Positions 39,601-52,351 of a stretch of 52,500 nucleotides of DNA are shown piece by piece (within the stretch, counting starts at the first letter, position 1; the number at the start of each line of letters is the position of its first letter). The DNA comes from Chrysomallon squamiferum (Eukaryota > Mollusca > Gastropoda > Neomphalida > Peltospiridae): the NCBI GenBank assembly GCA_012295275.1, contig CM022673.1, forward strand, positions 20,917,913-20,970,412, read 5' to 3'. The translations under genes were made by a program, and so were the position numbers. The notes beneath the pieces are model-generated. The model was given only the letters and a program-made list of their open reading frames with translations. It was not told the DNA's origin and did not search any database.

Positions 39601-41942
39601 ATGTGTCCTATGGTTAAAATGTTATGTCAGTATTGTGGAACAAACCTTATGAGACAAGAGGTGAGATACTAAAATGTGAGGTACAAACACACATGTAAAG
39701 TTTAAATATATTCTTTATATTTTATTTGCTAAGCATGTTTAGAAAATGAAAAGAAGCTGGCATTTTCCTTTTATCATGATTTTATTTTTGTTTGGTGGAA
39801 ATTTAAAATAAAGCATTGACAAAAATTGCACTTATTTTGATTCAAACTATCAGGTGATTTTATGATAATAACTGTTAAAAATTTAATACATGATATTATA
39901 CATGATATTATAAAAGAGATAGTTATTTAATTGCATGTTTTATCAGTAGTAAATATTATTAGCACTGTTTTTAATGTACCATTATTGAGTGATATGAGTA
40001 ACAGGTAGAGTAAAAATGAACGGATGCGACATATTAAATAACCACAGTAGTTTGGAGAGAAATCACTGCAAGTATTGCAGAGTTGTCATTTGGTGTGGAA
40101 CAAGGAGATTGTTTACAGGGGTCCTTGGAATACGATGTCAGTACATACCATGAAAACACAGCAAATAACGAAACACTGTATAAAGGGGAATTTTCACCAC
40201 TTAGGTTATACAATATAAAATAAAGAACTGTGTGTACTAAATAACTTAATGTACAGTGTAAACAGTAAATCTGCAGTAAAGAAAAGAATAAAGATTATTA
40301 TCATGGCTTTCATATTGCAGTTGTTCATCCACCAAAAATAACATTACTGGAAAAAATAAAGGATATTAATTCAAACACTGTCACTGATATATGTCTGAAA
40401 CAGTGTACATAGGGGAGACCTGTTTTACAAGTATCTGCGGGTCTCAGTGAGATCCTGTCTAAAAGGTCAATGCAGTGGATGTTTGACAACAAATGTCTAT
40501 TTTTCAGATGGCTGTTCATCTTGGTGACTGTCCAAAAGTTATGGTGGACTGTGATTTCTTTTCTTTGGGATGTCAAGCCAGGGTTTGTTTTTTGTTTTGT
40601 TCAGTTTACTGGAAACTAATAAAAATTGTATTTATAGTATAATATATAGTGGTTACATCAGTGAGTGAATGAACTGCATTCCTGAATGAATGAATGTGCT
40701 TGATATATATATATTTATTTATATATGCTCTATTTTACTTTTTATTTGTTTCTGTTTAGTGCTTGTATACTGAATGCAATAATTTTTTGTTTCATAATCT
40801 TTCTGATAAATATTAACGTATTTTGTTAAACCAGAATTCTGCTAAGACCACTTTGTCATATAATCATGAATACAAATAACTTATGTTTATTTCAGTATGA
40901 ACGTAGCAACAAGAACCAGCACATGATTGAGGCAACCCAGGAACACATGGAGTTACTGTGTCATGGTGTTGTCACCATCCTTCAAAATCTTGGCATCAGT
41001 CGCATCACACCCAACATCCAGCAGTCATCATCATCCGGTCACCTGGACCCAACTGAAATCTCCAGCTCCATATCTAATTTAGGAAGCACTATTCAGAGTT
41101 TGAACTTACAGGAACTTCAGGTGCCCAGTCAACAGGTTGTAGTCCATGGAAGTTCAAGAACTTCACCATTTCAGCCAGTTCCACTGGCAGTGAGTAGTGT
41201 GGAGAGTGCTGGTGGTGGTGATGAAGTGCACACAACACAGGAACTATCAGCTATTAAACACCATTCCAATGCAGATCCAGAAGAAAACAAAGAAGGTTTC
41301 AGTTTCCTCAGAGGCATGGATTCTTTGATAAAACAGCAGATGAGTTTGAAGGAACATGATAGGAATATTGCTGAGTTGCAGAGTGGCAAGGAGGCTCTGG
41401 AAAAACATTACGACGAACTTCACAGGAAGATTCATCATCTAGAAATGTCAGTCCGGGACATAGAAGGCAGATCGTGTAATGGCAACTATTACTGGAGGAT
41501 AAGGAATTATAGCCGGTTAAGGCGAGAGGCAGAAGAAGGGGAGTCACCTGCTCTCCACAGCCCATCGTTCTATTCCAGTTTCTTTGGTTACAAGTTATGT
41601 CTTCGGGTTAATCTTAATGGAGTGGATTCAGCAAGGGGAAGCTATTTGTCACTCTTTATTCATTTCATGCAAGGTGAATTTGATGAAATGCTTGACTGGC
41701 CATTTTCAGGACGGATAATTCTATCTGTGATTGATCAAAACACTTCATGTGAAGTTCGAAATCATGTGACAGAAACTCTGATTGCAAAACCTCACTTGGC
41801 AGCATTCCAGAGGCCAACAACAGCACGGAACCACAAAGGTTTTGGTTATATGGAGTTCCTTCCACTTGCAGTTATGGACAATTCAACATTTGTTCGTAAT
41901 GATACCTTAATTATCCGAGCTCAGGTTTTACCCTCTATGTGA
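36671..41942 (+). CDS. TRAF6: TRAF6, RING E3 ubiquitin ligase and TRAF-domain signalling adaptor
   Basis: Six coding exons (36671-36912, 38804-38960, 39187-39348, 39589-39660, 40508-40582, 40896-41942) give 584 residues. The RING runs from ~50 to 90: C52, C55, C67, H69, C72, C75, then C87 and D90 in CPVDNEP, as in vertebrate TRAF6. It is followed by the family block LFPDNFAKREIL. TRAF-type zinc fingers fill ~105-245, a Ser/Gln-rich linker ~260-380, a coiled coil ~380-425, and the MATH/TRAF-C domain ~433-582 (HSPSFYSSFFGYKLCLR, LFIHFMQGEFDEML, LAAFQRPTTARNHKGFGYMEF). TRAF6 builds K63-linked ubiquitin chains and links IL-1R/Toll-like receptors to NF-kB in the cytoplasm. The linker is longer than in the ~520-residue human protein, while human's long tail after MATH is missing. 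The frame continues upstream only to a GTG, so the ATG at 36671 is taken. Its exon starts at 36580 with untranslated sequence. Confidence 0.97.
37975..38075. repeat. CT-rich low-complexity tract in a TRAF6 intron
   Basis: TCTC/TTCC/CTCTC low-complexity sequence ending in a short CA run. The long open frames here (Arg/Glu or Ser/Leu rich) are produced by the repeat. Confidence 0.85.
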
Positions 41943-44270
41943 AGAAAAAGGACTAAAATACAAATAATCCCAGTGCTGGATAAATTATTATTAAAATTAA
42001 AACTGATGTGCTAGTAAAATTTCTTCAAAAATTATCCAGTATCATGCTGAACTGAAATTCCACTTCATTTTGTTAAATCATTGAAATTGCTTGTGACAAA
42101 TGGCTCAAACTAAACATTTCAAACTCTCATAATATATGGTGATATATATTCAACAAAACAAGACTTCTTTATATAATCATTTGCTATCATTTGGTTGCCT
42201 TTTATTTATACCAATTTTTCATAACTGTCTACAAAAAATTAAGCTTATATTTTATTTCAGATCTTTATTAACTTATTCATCCATATTGTAAATTACAGAT
42301 ATCACCAATATTTCAACATAAAAAAAAATTCACAATCAAACTTATAGCTTTCCTTTTTTAGAAGGAATATATTTTTGTGACATGATAAAGTTACCAATAT
42401 TCATTAAAATCCTTTTTGGTGAGTTTCAATACACTGACAGATTCTCACTGTATTGTTTTTACACAGACTGCATGTGAAAGAAACAAATGAGTATTAATTA
42501 CAGACAAATCAAAACTAAATTACCATACACAGGAATGCTTCTGGCATGTTCAGGATTTTCATTAACCTAAATGGTTGAAAAATACAATGTACTCTTGTAA
42601 TAATGTACTTTGATTACTATATACATTTCAAAAACTAACCATGTATCTAATTTTATTCTTTAGAATGTATTCATAACCTAGATGCTGTTTATTTGGTTTT
42701 ACAACTCTGTAATTAAAATGTATATGATTCACAGTATTTAGGAGGCCACTTGTTATTTTAAGGAATTAAAAAAATATATTGCAAACAGCAACATTATATT
42801 TGAAGCTGTGAAGATTTAGTTTATGCAGAAAGTAATTATGTACCAAAGAGAATTTTTCTTTTTTTCTATGAGAGAGTGACATCATACTGCCTTTCTGTCA
42901 TTGTTTTTCAGTCAAAATGTTTTTACTTGTTTCACACACACACACACACACTCACACACACATTCATTGAACCACATTCATTGAACCACACAGATCAGGA
43001 GGCATACATGGTACAGAAGATATTAACAAAGATATTCATACAAACACATGCTACCAACACTATACCCACACATATAGGTCACAAACACATGCTAACATTA
43101 TACATACATTCATACAAGTACATGATGCTTACACTAATACCTGAGAAACACAGCCAAACACACTTTGTAACAAAAAACCAGTTCAGATGTATAGAACTAT
43201 ACACAGGTTAACCTGTCCAGGTATCTCCAAGGGAGTTTTTAAATATACTGTACAGTTTAATTGTTAATTGATGTATCGCCTCTCATACAGCTGATTTACA
43301 ACCTTTTTACAAACCTTAATTTCTTTAGGTCTGTTTCCTTTTTAATATTTTATATGTAACAAGATAATTAGGTATCAGTATATTAAAATTTAAAAATTGT
43401 TTTTAATTTGTCAAAACAAAGTCCAGATTAATTAAAGCAAAAATTCACAACCTTAATTTATAATCATTAATTTTTATATGGTATCAGGATGTTAAATAAC
43501 TTAAATGTTGTGATACCATTTGCATAATACAGATATTATCAAGCTTTCAAGACCATGGTATTCACAAAAGTATGGTAAAACACACACACAGCCACAGACA
43601 CACATGCACACACAAACAAAGAATTGAACATATTACCATAACAATATTTTACACAATAATTCTAAAAAACAACATTTATTTACTGAAATATATTGTAAAT
43701 GATCTCATAATTTACTATTAGAGCAATATACTGGCAGAAAGTTTAAGACATTTTGTTTATTGTGGCTGTGTCAAGGTCTCTAAGATGCTAGGGTTATGTT
43801 TAATATATGAATTGTTCTCGCCTGTGTTTTAATCCATTAATCTAAAACAAAATATTGGTTCTTGTATACTTTAGACACAACTAATCAAAAAAAAAAAATG
43901 TTTTAATTAATCATAGCAGACCATGCTGGATGTGGTTACTGTGCCATAGTAAATATATTAACAAAATCTAAATAATAACTGATTATATATCTTGTATATA
44001 TTATTATATATATATATATATATATATATCTCATTATAAAGTGAAACCAGAAGCAATAATAACTAAGTCAGCTATATTTTTGTACCAGAACTATATTTAT
44101 CATCATATCCAGAAAAGTGTGTTACACTAATATAAGGTCTCATTTATCAAAACAAATATGTTTTCACATTGAAATGTAAATTACCATACACAATCTACAA
44201 TAAAGAATTTTGTTACAATGATATTAAAAAAGAAAACTTTAAAAAAAAGACTTGGTTATTTCCCTTGAGT

Positions 44271-44639
44271 TTATTCTGTACTTTGTTTTGGGAATTTTGA
44301 AAACAAATAAACTGATGCAGTTAGTATATGGATACAATTAAAGATACTTATGAACACATGGTGAATTCCATCAGCCATTGTTTCCACTAATAAAGGTAAA
44401 TGCTGGAACTTTGCCAACTGAATTAACTTTACTGGGTTCAGATGTGTTACCCAAACTGATGTAATGTGTAAACCTCCTGTACATTTAATAAAGATTTGCC
44501 AGACTTTTCTGATGATATAGAAGTAGCTCAGTAAGCATGTGTTTGTTAAAATCCACTGGACAGTGGAATTTGTGGAATGTCCTTGTACAGCTTCATTGAT
44601 TTCATTTCTGAATTCTGAAACTTTAGTCATGTTCATCAC
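44271..44639 (-). other. Open reading frame of unknown status
   Basis: About 120 codons without a stop in an AT-rich, otherwise stop-dense region. The translation has two hydrophobic stretches (around SYFYIIRKVWQIFI and HVFISIFNCIHILTASVYLF). I recognise no family. It could be a real small membrane protein, part of a 3' untranslated region, or chance. Confidence 0.15.
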
Positions 44640-46142
44640 TTTTTTCTGATTATTAAAATAATTTATCCTAATAATTATAATTTCTCCAAATTCACTAGAT
44701 TATTTATTAATGATTGTATTATTCTTTATTATTATACATGTATTTTGCTTTTGTTGTTATTTATTTTAATTATTTTAATGGTATTTTATATATTTAGTTA
44801 TCTGTTTTGTTTAATTAATAGTTTTGTTCTTTCAGGTAAAAACAAAACAGATTTTTTTCTTGCATTACAATAGTTCTTTTTTTGTGGTTCTACAGAACAT
44901 TTATATTTTTTCATTTCTTAAAAACAATCTTTACAACATATCTGTTTTTCCAATAAATATACAGCGATTGTGTTGTTACTTTCTAAAAAAATTACAAATA
45001 AAAGAAAATAAAGAACTAACATCTTATATTACCAGGTCACATTAATATATGTAGCTTTTAGTATCTGTGCCTAACTAGTGACACATTTGGAGTCATATTA
45101 ACTTGCATACATCAGAAATAAATTTTCTAAAAATAGATAAATAAGCAAAATCTTAAAATGAGCTTCTATTTCATTAACATGTCTGATAATTATCAATATT
45201 TCAGAATTCTTTTATAAAAGCAGGCAGCAAGATATCCTTTTCCAGAATCATCCATGACATTTATATTGCCAGTCAAATCTAATGTTATATGTGAATTCTT
45301 TATGTCTGAATATTTTACTTATCCCAATTTAACACTGAGTTGTATGTTTTGTTTGTATCCAACTAAAATTAATAAATAAATAATAAATAATCAATGTTCT
45401 TTTTTTTATTACATTTTAATAAGTCGTGCATATATTACATTACTATTTCAGTCTTGTAATATATTTTAATAGTTAATTGATAAATTCTCATAATTTTATA
45501 TTTCAACAATTAGTTTAAGTATAACTTACTTATCCAGCAAGCACAGCATAAACAGCAACACAGATTTTCAAATTTTCTGGTTTGTCGGTTAAACTGTAAG
45601 GACATTCCACAAAGTCCATTGTCCTTTGAATTTTAACACATACAGACTGATCTATTTCTCCATTAATACAAACATTTGGCAAATCTTAATTGAAATAAAT
45701 ACGAAAAGTAAAGAACAAAATGTATTACTTTAAGGATTTTCTGAAAACAACAAATGGGCTGGAACAAATTTCAACCTTTCACAATCTCGCCATCTTCTAT
45801 TCACTCTTCCATGATCATTGTAAATCAATGTAAGTAATGATGTTTACTGACACCTCAACATATTGTAATACTAGTGATTGTGTGCTGTGATGATGATACA
45901 ACAAGAAACTTGCAACAGCCTCTCTGCTGTTTAATGTTGTTGTTTAAAGCAGTTAAATATTAGCACCTTTTCCTCATAATTATTTTTCTAAGATAAGTTC
46001 TCCCTGGTGTCTTCATACAAATATTTACAGAAATTTTCTTCAACAGGCACAGCTTTTTTCCTAAGATGAAGTACATTTAAACAATTCTTTTCTGATAATC
46101 AGTGAGTAGCATATAAAGTTCATTTTATCTTTCTGATTATAA

Positions 46143-46143
46143 T

Positions 46144-46182
<39 letters not shown>

Positions 46183-46184
46183 TA
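46143..46184. repeat. (ATC)n microsatellite
   Basis: About 13 consecutive ATC/TCA units followed by ATT units. Confidence 0.95.
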
Positions 46185-46366
46185 TTATTATTAACAAAAG
46201 AAACAACCTATTTGACACCTAATGATCATTAATTTCAAACAGCTATTCACTCATTCCATTTATCAGACATGCATTGGTATGATTAAATAAAGAACAATGT
46301 GTAATAAACCTGAGTATATGCATGTTTATTTCAGATACATAATGTGGTACACAAGTGCAAAATAAT

Positions 46367-46472
46367 AGCTGCCATTTATGACAAAAATACAGTTAGTAGT
46401 AAACATAATTAAAATACAGCTGCCATTTATGACAAAAATATAGAGTTAGTAGTAAACATAATTAAAATACAG
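46367..46472. repeat. 51-base tandem duplication
   Basis: Two adjacent, nearly identical copies beginning AGCTGCCATTTATGAC at 46367 and 46418. Both contain GTTAGTAGTAAACATAATTA; the second is two bases longer. Confidence 0.9.
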
Positions 46473-46773
46473 TGAGTATATATTCAATAACAACCATAAA
46501 ATTTTATCTTTAAATATGAATATTGGGATTAATATGTACCAGTTTTGTCACAGGACCAACAAGATGAGGTATATAAAAACCAATTTTTAACTCCCAAGAT
46601 TTGCTATTTTTGGCTAAGTTCAATACTCAAATACAACTTGTTAAAGGAAATTAAACCTGGTTCATTGTGATTGGTCACGTATCTACAGTGCATCTTTATA
46701 ATTCCAAAGTCTGAGTACAAAATATAAGCATTTATTTATACATTCATTATTCAGTAAGCATGTGCTTGTGTGT

Positions 46774-46809
<36 letters not shown>

Positions 46810-47923
46810 TATGACTTTCAACAGATTCTTGGGTATTTTAAAGACATTTGCTAGGTATAAGATAACAATTAGGCTAAGGAGAAGAGCAAATGTTGGCACA
46901 ACATTCTTGAACAGCAAAAGTAAATTTGTTTAATTGTATAAATCCATTATTAAAAGACCAGATTATTTCATTTCTATTTAAAAAACTGTAGAATGGGAAA
47001 ATTATCTATGATATATGTGACTATTTAATAAATATTCAAAATTAATGTGAAGAACAAAAATAGAAATAAACAGAATACACATATAGATGAGAACAGTAAC
47101 AAGTTAAAAAGAAATAATAAAAATTAAAATATATAATATCTATAAAAAAATAAAATAGTATTAACAATAAAAATGAAATAAAATTGTGAAACATTTAATC
47201 TCATGCCATATAATTAATAAATAAAAAAATAAATAATTAAAAATAAATTACAAAATAAATTAATAATTCAGTGTTGAACTCAGAAGATTTAACAGTTAAA
47301 TTTTGATCATTGAAAGCAGTTAAGCCTGAACAATCAAAATCTACTGACTGATAAAAGTAATGAAGAATATAAAATAAAATGTATTAAATTGTTTAGATAC
47401 TTTGTGCATGTCTGGTAATAAATATTAAAAACAAATAAAATGCATCATTAAACGATAAATATCAAAATGAAATGATATTTTATCAGTAATTTTTTTTTTT
47501 TTTTTTTTTACTGCCTGTTATGGATAAAATCCAAATTACAGTGTTTTTATAACATAATGGTTTATGCAGCAGTACTAACAATATAAATGTGTAGTTATTT
47601 CAAAACAAAACTGAACTAAAAAATGCTATACTATTATTGGTATCAACTCACAGTACATTACGAAAAAAAAAAAAATAATAATAATAATAAAAATCTTTAT
47701 AATCTATATTAAATAATGCATAAAAAGTTAAACCATATTGTATTATGCACCCATGAAGAGTATTTTGTTATAAATGTCTTTTCATACTTTTTTATGTAAA
47801 ATAAAACTTGCCTTGGTTCTATCTTCTTTCAGTCTTTGCTAATCATTATATGAAAAAGAAAAGATCTGCATAGATGTGTAAGCATTGCAAGACAGGTGTT
47901 AAGACCTCTGCTAATAGAATGTT

Positions 47924-48037
47924 TTACTTTGTTGTATCACCTCCACTTCTCTCTGGCTGGCTGGTCTGAAAGCCTAGTGCCTGAAGCTGTTTGCTGATTG
48001 GTTCATAAACTGTGTCATCTTCTATTGTAACTGGGAT
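47924..48037 (-). CDS. ACSS3: ACSS3-like terminal exon B (distal, alternative)
   Basis: An acceptor ATATGTAG is followed by 37 codons and TAA. The peptide starts IPVTIEDDTVYEPISKQLQA and continues LGFQTSQPERSGGDTTK. It is clearly homologous to exon A (PVT.ED.T.Y......LQ..GF) and also phase 0, so it can replace it. Its tail is ten residues longer and hydrophilic. It lies 2.65 kb further downstream. It might instead be the last exon of a formerly duplicated gene whose other exons are lost. Confidence 0.8.
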   Translation of the reverse strand: MPVTIEDDTVYEPISKQLQALGFQTSQPERSGGDTTK

Positions 48038-51000
48038 CTACATATTTGGAGAAAAAAAAATATCTAAATAAGCAAAATTTAATTCATTTATTAAATTAGT
48101 AAAACAATAAACTAATAGAACAGTAACAACAATATTTGAAGGACAAAAGTTTTACATATAATAATGGAGAACTTGCATTTCACAAAAATCTGTTTTAAGT
48201 AACATATCTGAATTCTTAATTTATTTTTTTGATACATATTTTTCTCTTGTTTATTTCTTTCATTTATTTTAATCTAAAAATTTGCAATTATTAAAAATGA
48301 TAAGAAATGTATGACTTTATTATTATAAAATATAAATAAAGATAAATGCAATTCCTAGTTAATTACATTGATTGAATATAAAATACATTTTTGGTTTGTA
48401 ATAACATCACTACTTTTCAGTTCTATATGTTATCAAATAAATAAATAACACATGCACACATACTTGCAATCACACATATAATATTGTACTGTTTTTTATA
48501 ATTCAGATTTACCACACAGATTTTTTATTTGTTAATTTTATAACAGATGTGAACTAAAATAAATAAACTGTTAGTTTTAAAAGCTATTTTTGCTTTAAAA
48601 TGAACCATCTTGAAGTGTTACTGACAACCGATCTTTGCTAAAAGTAAGTAAGATACAATCAAAAAGAAATCTGCTAATAATATCATTTCATACATTAAGT
48701 ATTCTTTAGCTGTGGCACCATTTACCAACTCATTTTTGCCATTACAAATTAAATAAATAAAAACTATGCATGCATGTGCTGCTTCTGTAACGTAATTCAG
48801 TGTTAACTGAATTTAATTATTTTTAAATATAATTTCTAAAGAAAAAGAAAAAACCCACAAAACATATCTTATTTTAAAATTAGATGAAAATCATTCCAGT
48901 ATGAAGAAACCCATAACACTTAACATAAGAAACATTTGAACAAAAAACAAACAGACTGTGATGTTAGGCCATGCTAACTTTTTGTAATTTCACATTATTA
49001 TCTGAAACATCCTGTATGTTTTACACAAACTTTACTAACTTTGCATGGACTAGCTAAAACGTTTATGCTTGCTGACATTTTCTGATTTATAGTATTATAT
49101 TATTCTAAAAACCAATTTATTTTTTTAAATACTCTGTCATTATCTCTGTTTTAATTAAAGTAATAACATTTCATTATTACAGCTGCACAGGATAATTAAT
49201 TAAAACAAATAATGCATTATAAGCACAGCAAATAACAAAAATAAAAACATATTAAATAAATCTGCATAATATTCCAATACAAAAGCAATAGTTTTATTTG
49301 CATTTCTTCAAATAATAATAAAAAATGTATAAAAAATAAAAAAAAGTTTAAAAATTCGGATTTGCAAAAATGTTCCTTTAGCCTTTTCATTTTTTTTAAC
49401 CAAAAAATAGATAATTAAAACTCCTAAATAAAACAAACCAAAAATAAAAAACAATAAATGAACTGACAAACAAATAAATAATGAAATATATTAAATAGTC
49501 TAAAACAATAGCTATTAAACAACTAATATGTGATAGGCAAAACAAAGATGATAGACAATTAAAAGAAAGAAAAAAGCCTTTGGACAGAGAACCGGAATCC
49601 TGCTTGTGAAATAAAAAAATGAATTCTACAGATTGAGGGGTTTACCAGATGTAACTATATTTCACTGTATTTTTGTGTATAATACAATAATTGTTATGGA
49701 TACATGAATGGAAGAAATAATTGGGGATGTGTCAGATGATTAGACATTTCTTTTCTTTATTTAAATGAGTAAGTATTCAAATTCTCATGAAAAAATCAAG
49801 GCTCTGGTATTATTAGTACATTTTAAATGCTGGAGTGAGGGAGAGATTTGTGAATTATTTTTGGTGACTGTTGTTACAAGTGAACTGCCTTTGCAAAAAT
49901 ATGACAAAATAAGACAAAAATATAAACAAGTCTGATTAGAAGTTATCAATATTCCTTCATTCTTCAATACATGTGATATTGTTTCTAACAGAGAAATGAT
50001 ATAAAAAAATAATAAAAATAAAAATAAAAATAAAAATAAAAATAATAATAATAATAATTTAAGCTTGCTATGCTGATACTGCTATTTTTAAAATGATTTG
50101 CTCAAAGAAAATACCAGCTTCCTTGTTTCTTTGCTGGACTGTTGTATTATTACCATACAACTTTGTTAACAAAGGTTGGTCTCAAAGCAAAAAATTTAAT
50201 AAAACTATAATTTGGAAGAAATGCTAATGTATTTTTGCACTTAATTGAATTTTATTTTATTATTATTATTATTTTTATAAATTACTATTTAATTTTACTT
50301 GGTCCATTTGAAGAAGATATTGTACAATTGTTTCATGTGTATTAAAATGTCCTTTTTTTAATATTTTTGTTCAAAGTTTAATAATTTAATTAATTACATT
50401 GTTTTACAGATGTTTCTAGAAAAACAAAAAGGACAAAAAAAGTTATATGACTGATAATCAAACATATAAAAAAATTATTATCACTATGTTGTTGTTTTTT
50501 TCAATTATCATTTGTAACCATTTTATACTGATCCTTATAAATTATTTTAAAAATATTACCATCCTTTCCTTCTAACCCAAAATGAATAATTTGTTGTAAG
50601 CTTAAAACATAATACACAAAAAAGGTAAACCCCTGCTTCATATTGTTCTTAAGAGTAAAGAAGAAAAGATAAATTTTAACTCCTACAATCAGGATGCTTT
50701 GGCAAATCCTATTTGCTGAAGTGCTTCTCTAACTGCTGGGTATGCAGTAGGGTCCTCAACTGTGACAGGTACCTGAAACATGACACCCAGCAATAACATG
50801 TAGTTACAAAGAAAATATATGCAGGCATGCAAGGGGTAGATTTATTTTTCTTCTTGTTTTCATCAGCTTAAAATGTATTAAACAGAAAGAAAATTAAATA
50901 AAAACAGACTTTAGTTATTAACATACTTACTCATGTTTTAAGTTGTAGATCATGGTTCCTAAATTTTATATATAAAATGTGGATGTGACTTGTGTGTGGG

Positions 51001-51710
51001 ATTAAAACTTCAGAACTTATTTTGCCAAATTAATAGCATCTAGTTAAAAGAAAACATCTAACACTGTGCATTAATTTTGCCAGTGTTCACTATTTATTCT
51101 TGTTAGTAAATTGTGATGTTTTATCAACAGTTATTGAGTATCTATACATATTCCATGTATTTTTATTAAATTATTTTGGTACCAGTTTTCAAGGTAATAC
51201 TTCTGTTGTGACTTAGACATAAGCAAATATTGTTATCATTTTTATGACTGCAACTGCTTCTTAAAATTCCCTATTTTTCATATATTTCATGAATGAACAC
51301 ACTGCTTTGATCAGCTGGATGTCAAATACATGGCAATTCTTGTACTGATGAATTAAGCCTAACTCAGTGTAAACTGAACTGTGATTCATCAGTGAATAAC
51401 TTCAAAACAGTGTTAGTTACTATTACAACAAAGCAGAAATCTGAAACTGGTTTCAAACACTAACATTTTCCTACATTCAACAAACTACTTCCTAAAAAAA
51501 CCCAAATGCACTGACACAAATATATTTACAAAATCTACCAAAATTTTTATAAAATCTTTGATAACAACAATAATCATTACAATTATGTAAATACAATATT
51601 ATTATAAAACAGTATTTGAACCTTTCCAAGAGAATCATCTAACATGTAAGTATAAATGCATAAGCTTTATGAAGGAGTTCAGTTTCTTCAAACTTCTTTG
51701 CACCAAACCT

Positions 51711-51743
<33 letters not shown>

Positions 51744-52351
51744 TTCATACTGCCAACAACAAATAAATAAATTAGTAAATAATAATAACAATAATAAAAT
51801 AAAGAGAACAAAAATAATGAAAATTAAAGTAAAAAAAATAAGGTTTCATTTTTCAGTTTACCTTGAATGGTTTATTGGCAGCCATTGCAGCTATAGTGTT
51901 CCTAGCAACTTTTCCAGATCGTGTTTTGGGTAGTTTGGGGACAACAACTGCAAGTTTGAAGGCTGCAACTGGTCCAATTGTGGTTCTCACAATGTTAATT
52001 GTGTTTTCAATCACTTCCTTGTCAGTTTTTTTACAATCTGGAATAGAATATGTATAATACAGTATGTGGTGGTGGGATGTTAAATGGTAGGATATGTGAT
52101 ATTGTATGATGTAATATTAGAGAAGTGTTAAAAATATACTGAAACTCAAAGTTCAAGAACAGTGTAGAAACCATTCATATTTAAATTTATTTAATTACAT
52201 TCTTTAATTGTATTTTTATTTATTTAATTGGCTAATTTTTAACAGGCTCACCATGTTTGACAACACACAAACCAAGAGGAACCTGCCCTTTTAGTTTGTC
52301 TGGCACTGGAATGACAGCTGCCTCCACAACATCAGAATTGCCCAGTATTGC
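47924..52351 (-). CDS. ACSS3: ACSS3-like short-chain acyl-CoA synthetase, C-terminal exons (partial)
   Basis: This is the 3' part of a minus-strand gene continuing past the right edge. Exon 52351-52252 encodes AILGNSDVVEAAVIPVPDKL, then KGQVPLGLCVVKHG. Exon 52037-51862 encodes an IGPVAAFK block and the AMP-forming synthetase A10 motif LPKTRSGKVAR, with the catalytic lysine equivalent in SGK. It ends AANKPFK at a phase-0 donor. Either of two downstream terminal exons (50772-50689 or 48037-47924) completes the protein in frame. The sequence resembles human ACSS3 (GPVAAFRNAVFVKQLPKTRS, GKPYK, TIEDPS) more than ACSS1 or ACSS2. The enzyme would activate propionate or acetate to acyl-CoA, in mitochondria for mammalian ACSS3. 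The adenylation core and N-terminus are outside the window, so targeting cannot be judged. Confidence 0.88.
48038..50688. other. AT-rich spacer between the two ACSS3-like last exons
   Basis: No further copy of the synthetase exons and no other gene is seen. Sequence is AT-rich with AAAT-type repeats near 50005-50060 and many short A/T tracts. Confidence 0.65.
50689..50772 (-). CDS. ACSS3: ACSS3-like terminal exon A (proximal)
   Basis: An acceptor TTTCAG is followed by 27 codons and TGA. The peptide starts VPVTVEDPTAYPAVREALQQ and ends IGFAKAS. It joins AANKPFK of the preceding exon in phase 0 and matches the (T/V)-(V/I)-E-D-P ending of the family. It is the nearer of two homologous last exons. 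Confidence 0.85.
   Translation of the reverse strand, partial: VPVTVEDPTAYPAVREALQQIGFAKAS
51711..51740. repeat. Poly(A) tract in ACSS3-like intron
   Basis: About 28 consecutive A residues on the plus strand, inside the intron between the 51862 donor and terminal exon A. It reads as poly-T on the gene's strand. No SINE-like body was recognised beside it. Confidence 0.9.

Larger units (their letters stand above)
41943..47923. other. Convergent intergenic region and 3' untranslated sequences of TRAF6 and ACSS3-like gene
   Basis: No confident gene. It contains CA-rich patches near 42935-42961 and 43580-43612, (TA)n at about 44003-44030, an ATC repeat at 46143-46184, a 51-base tandem duplication starting at 46367, (ATA)n at 46778-46808 and poly-T near 47490-47508. 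An open minus-strand frame at 44271-44639 is noted separately. Confidence 0.6.

Noticed and set aside
40325-40576. Minus-strand 83-codon frame in TRAF6
   Set aside because: It overlaps a confident TRAF6 exon in antisense, and the rest has no recognisable domain.
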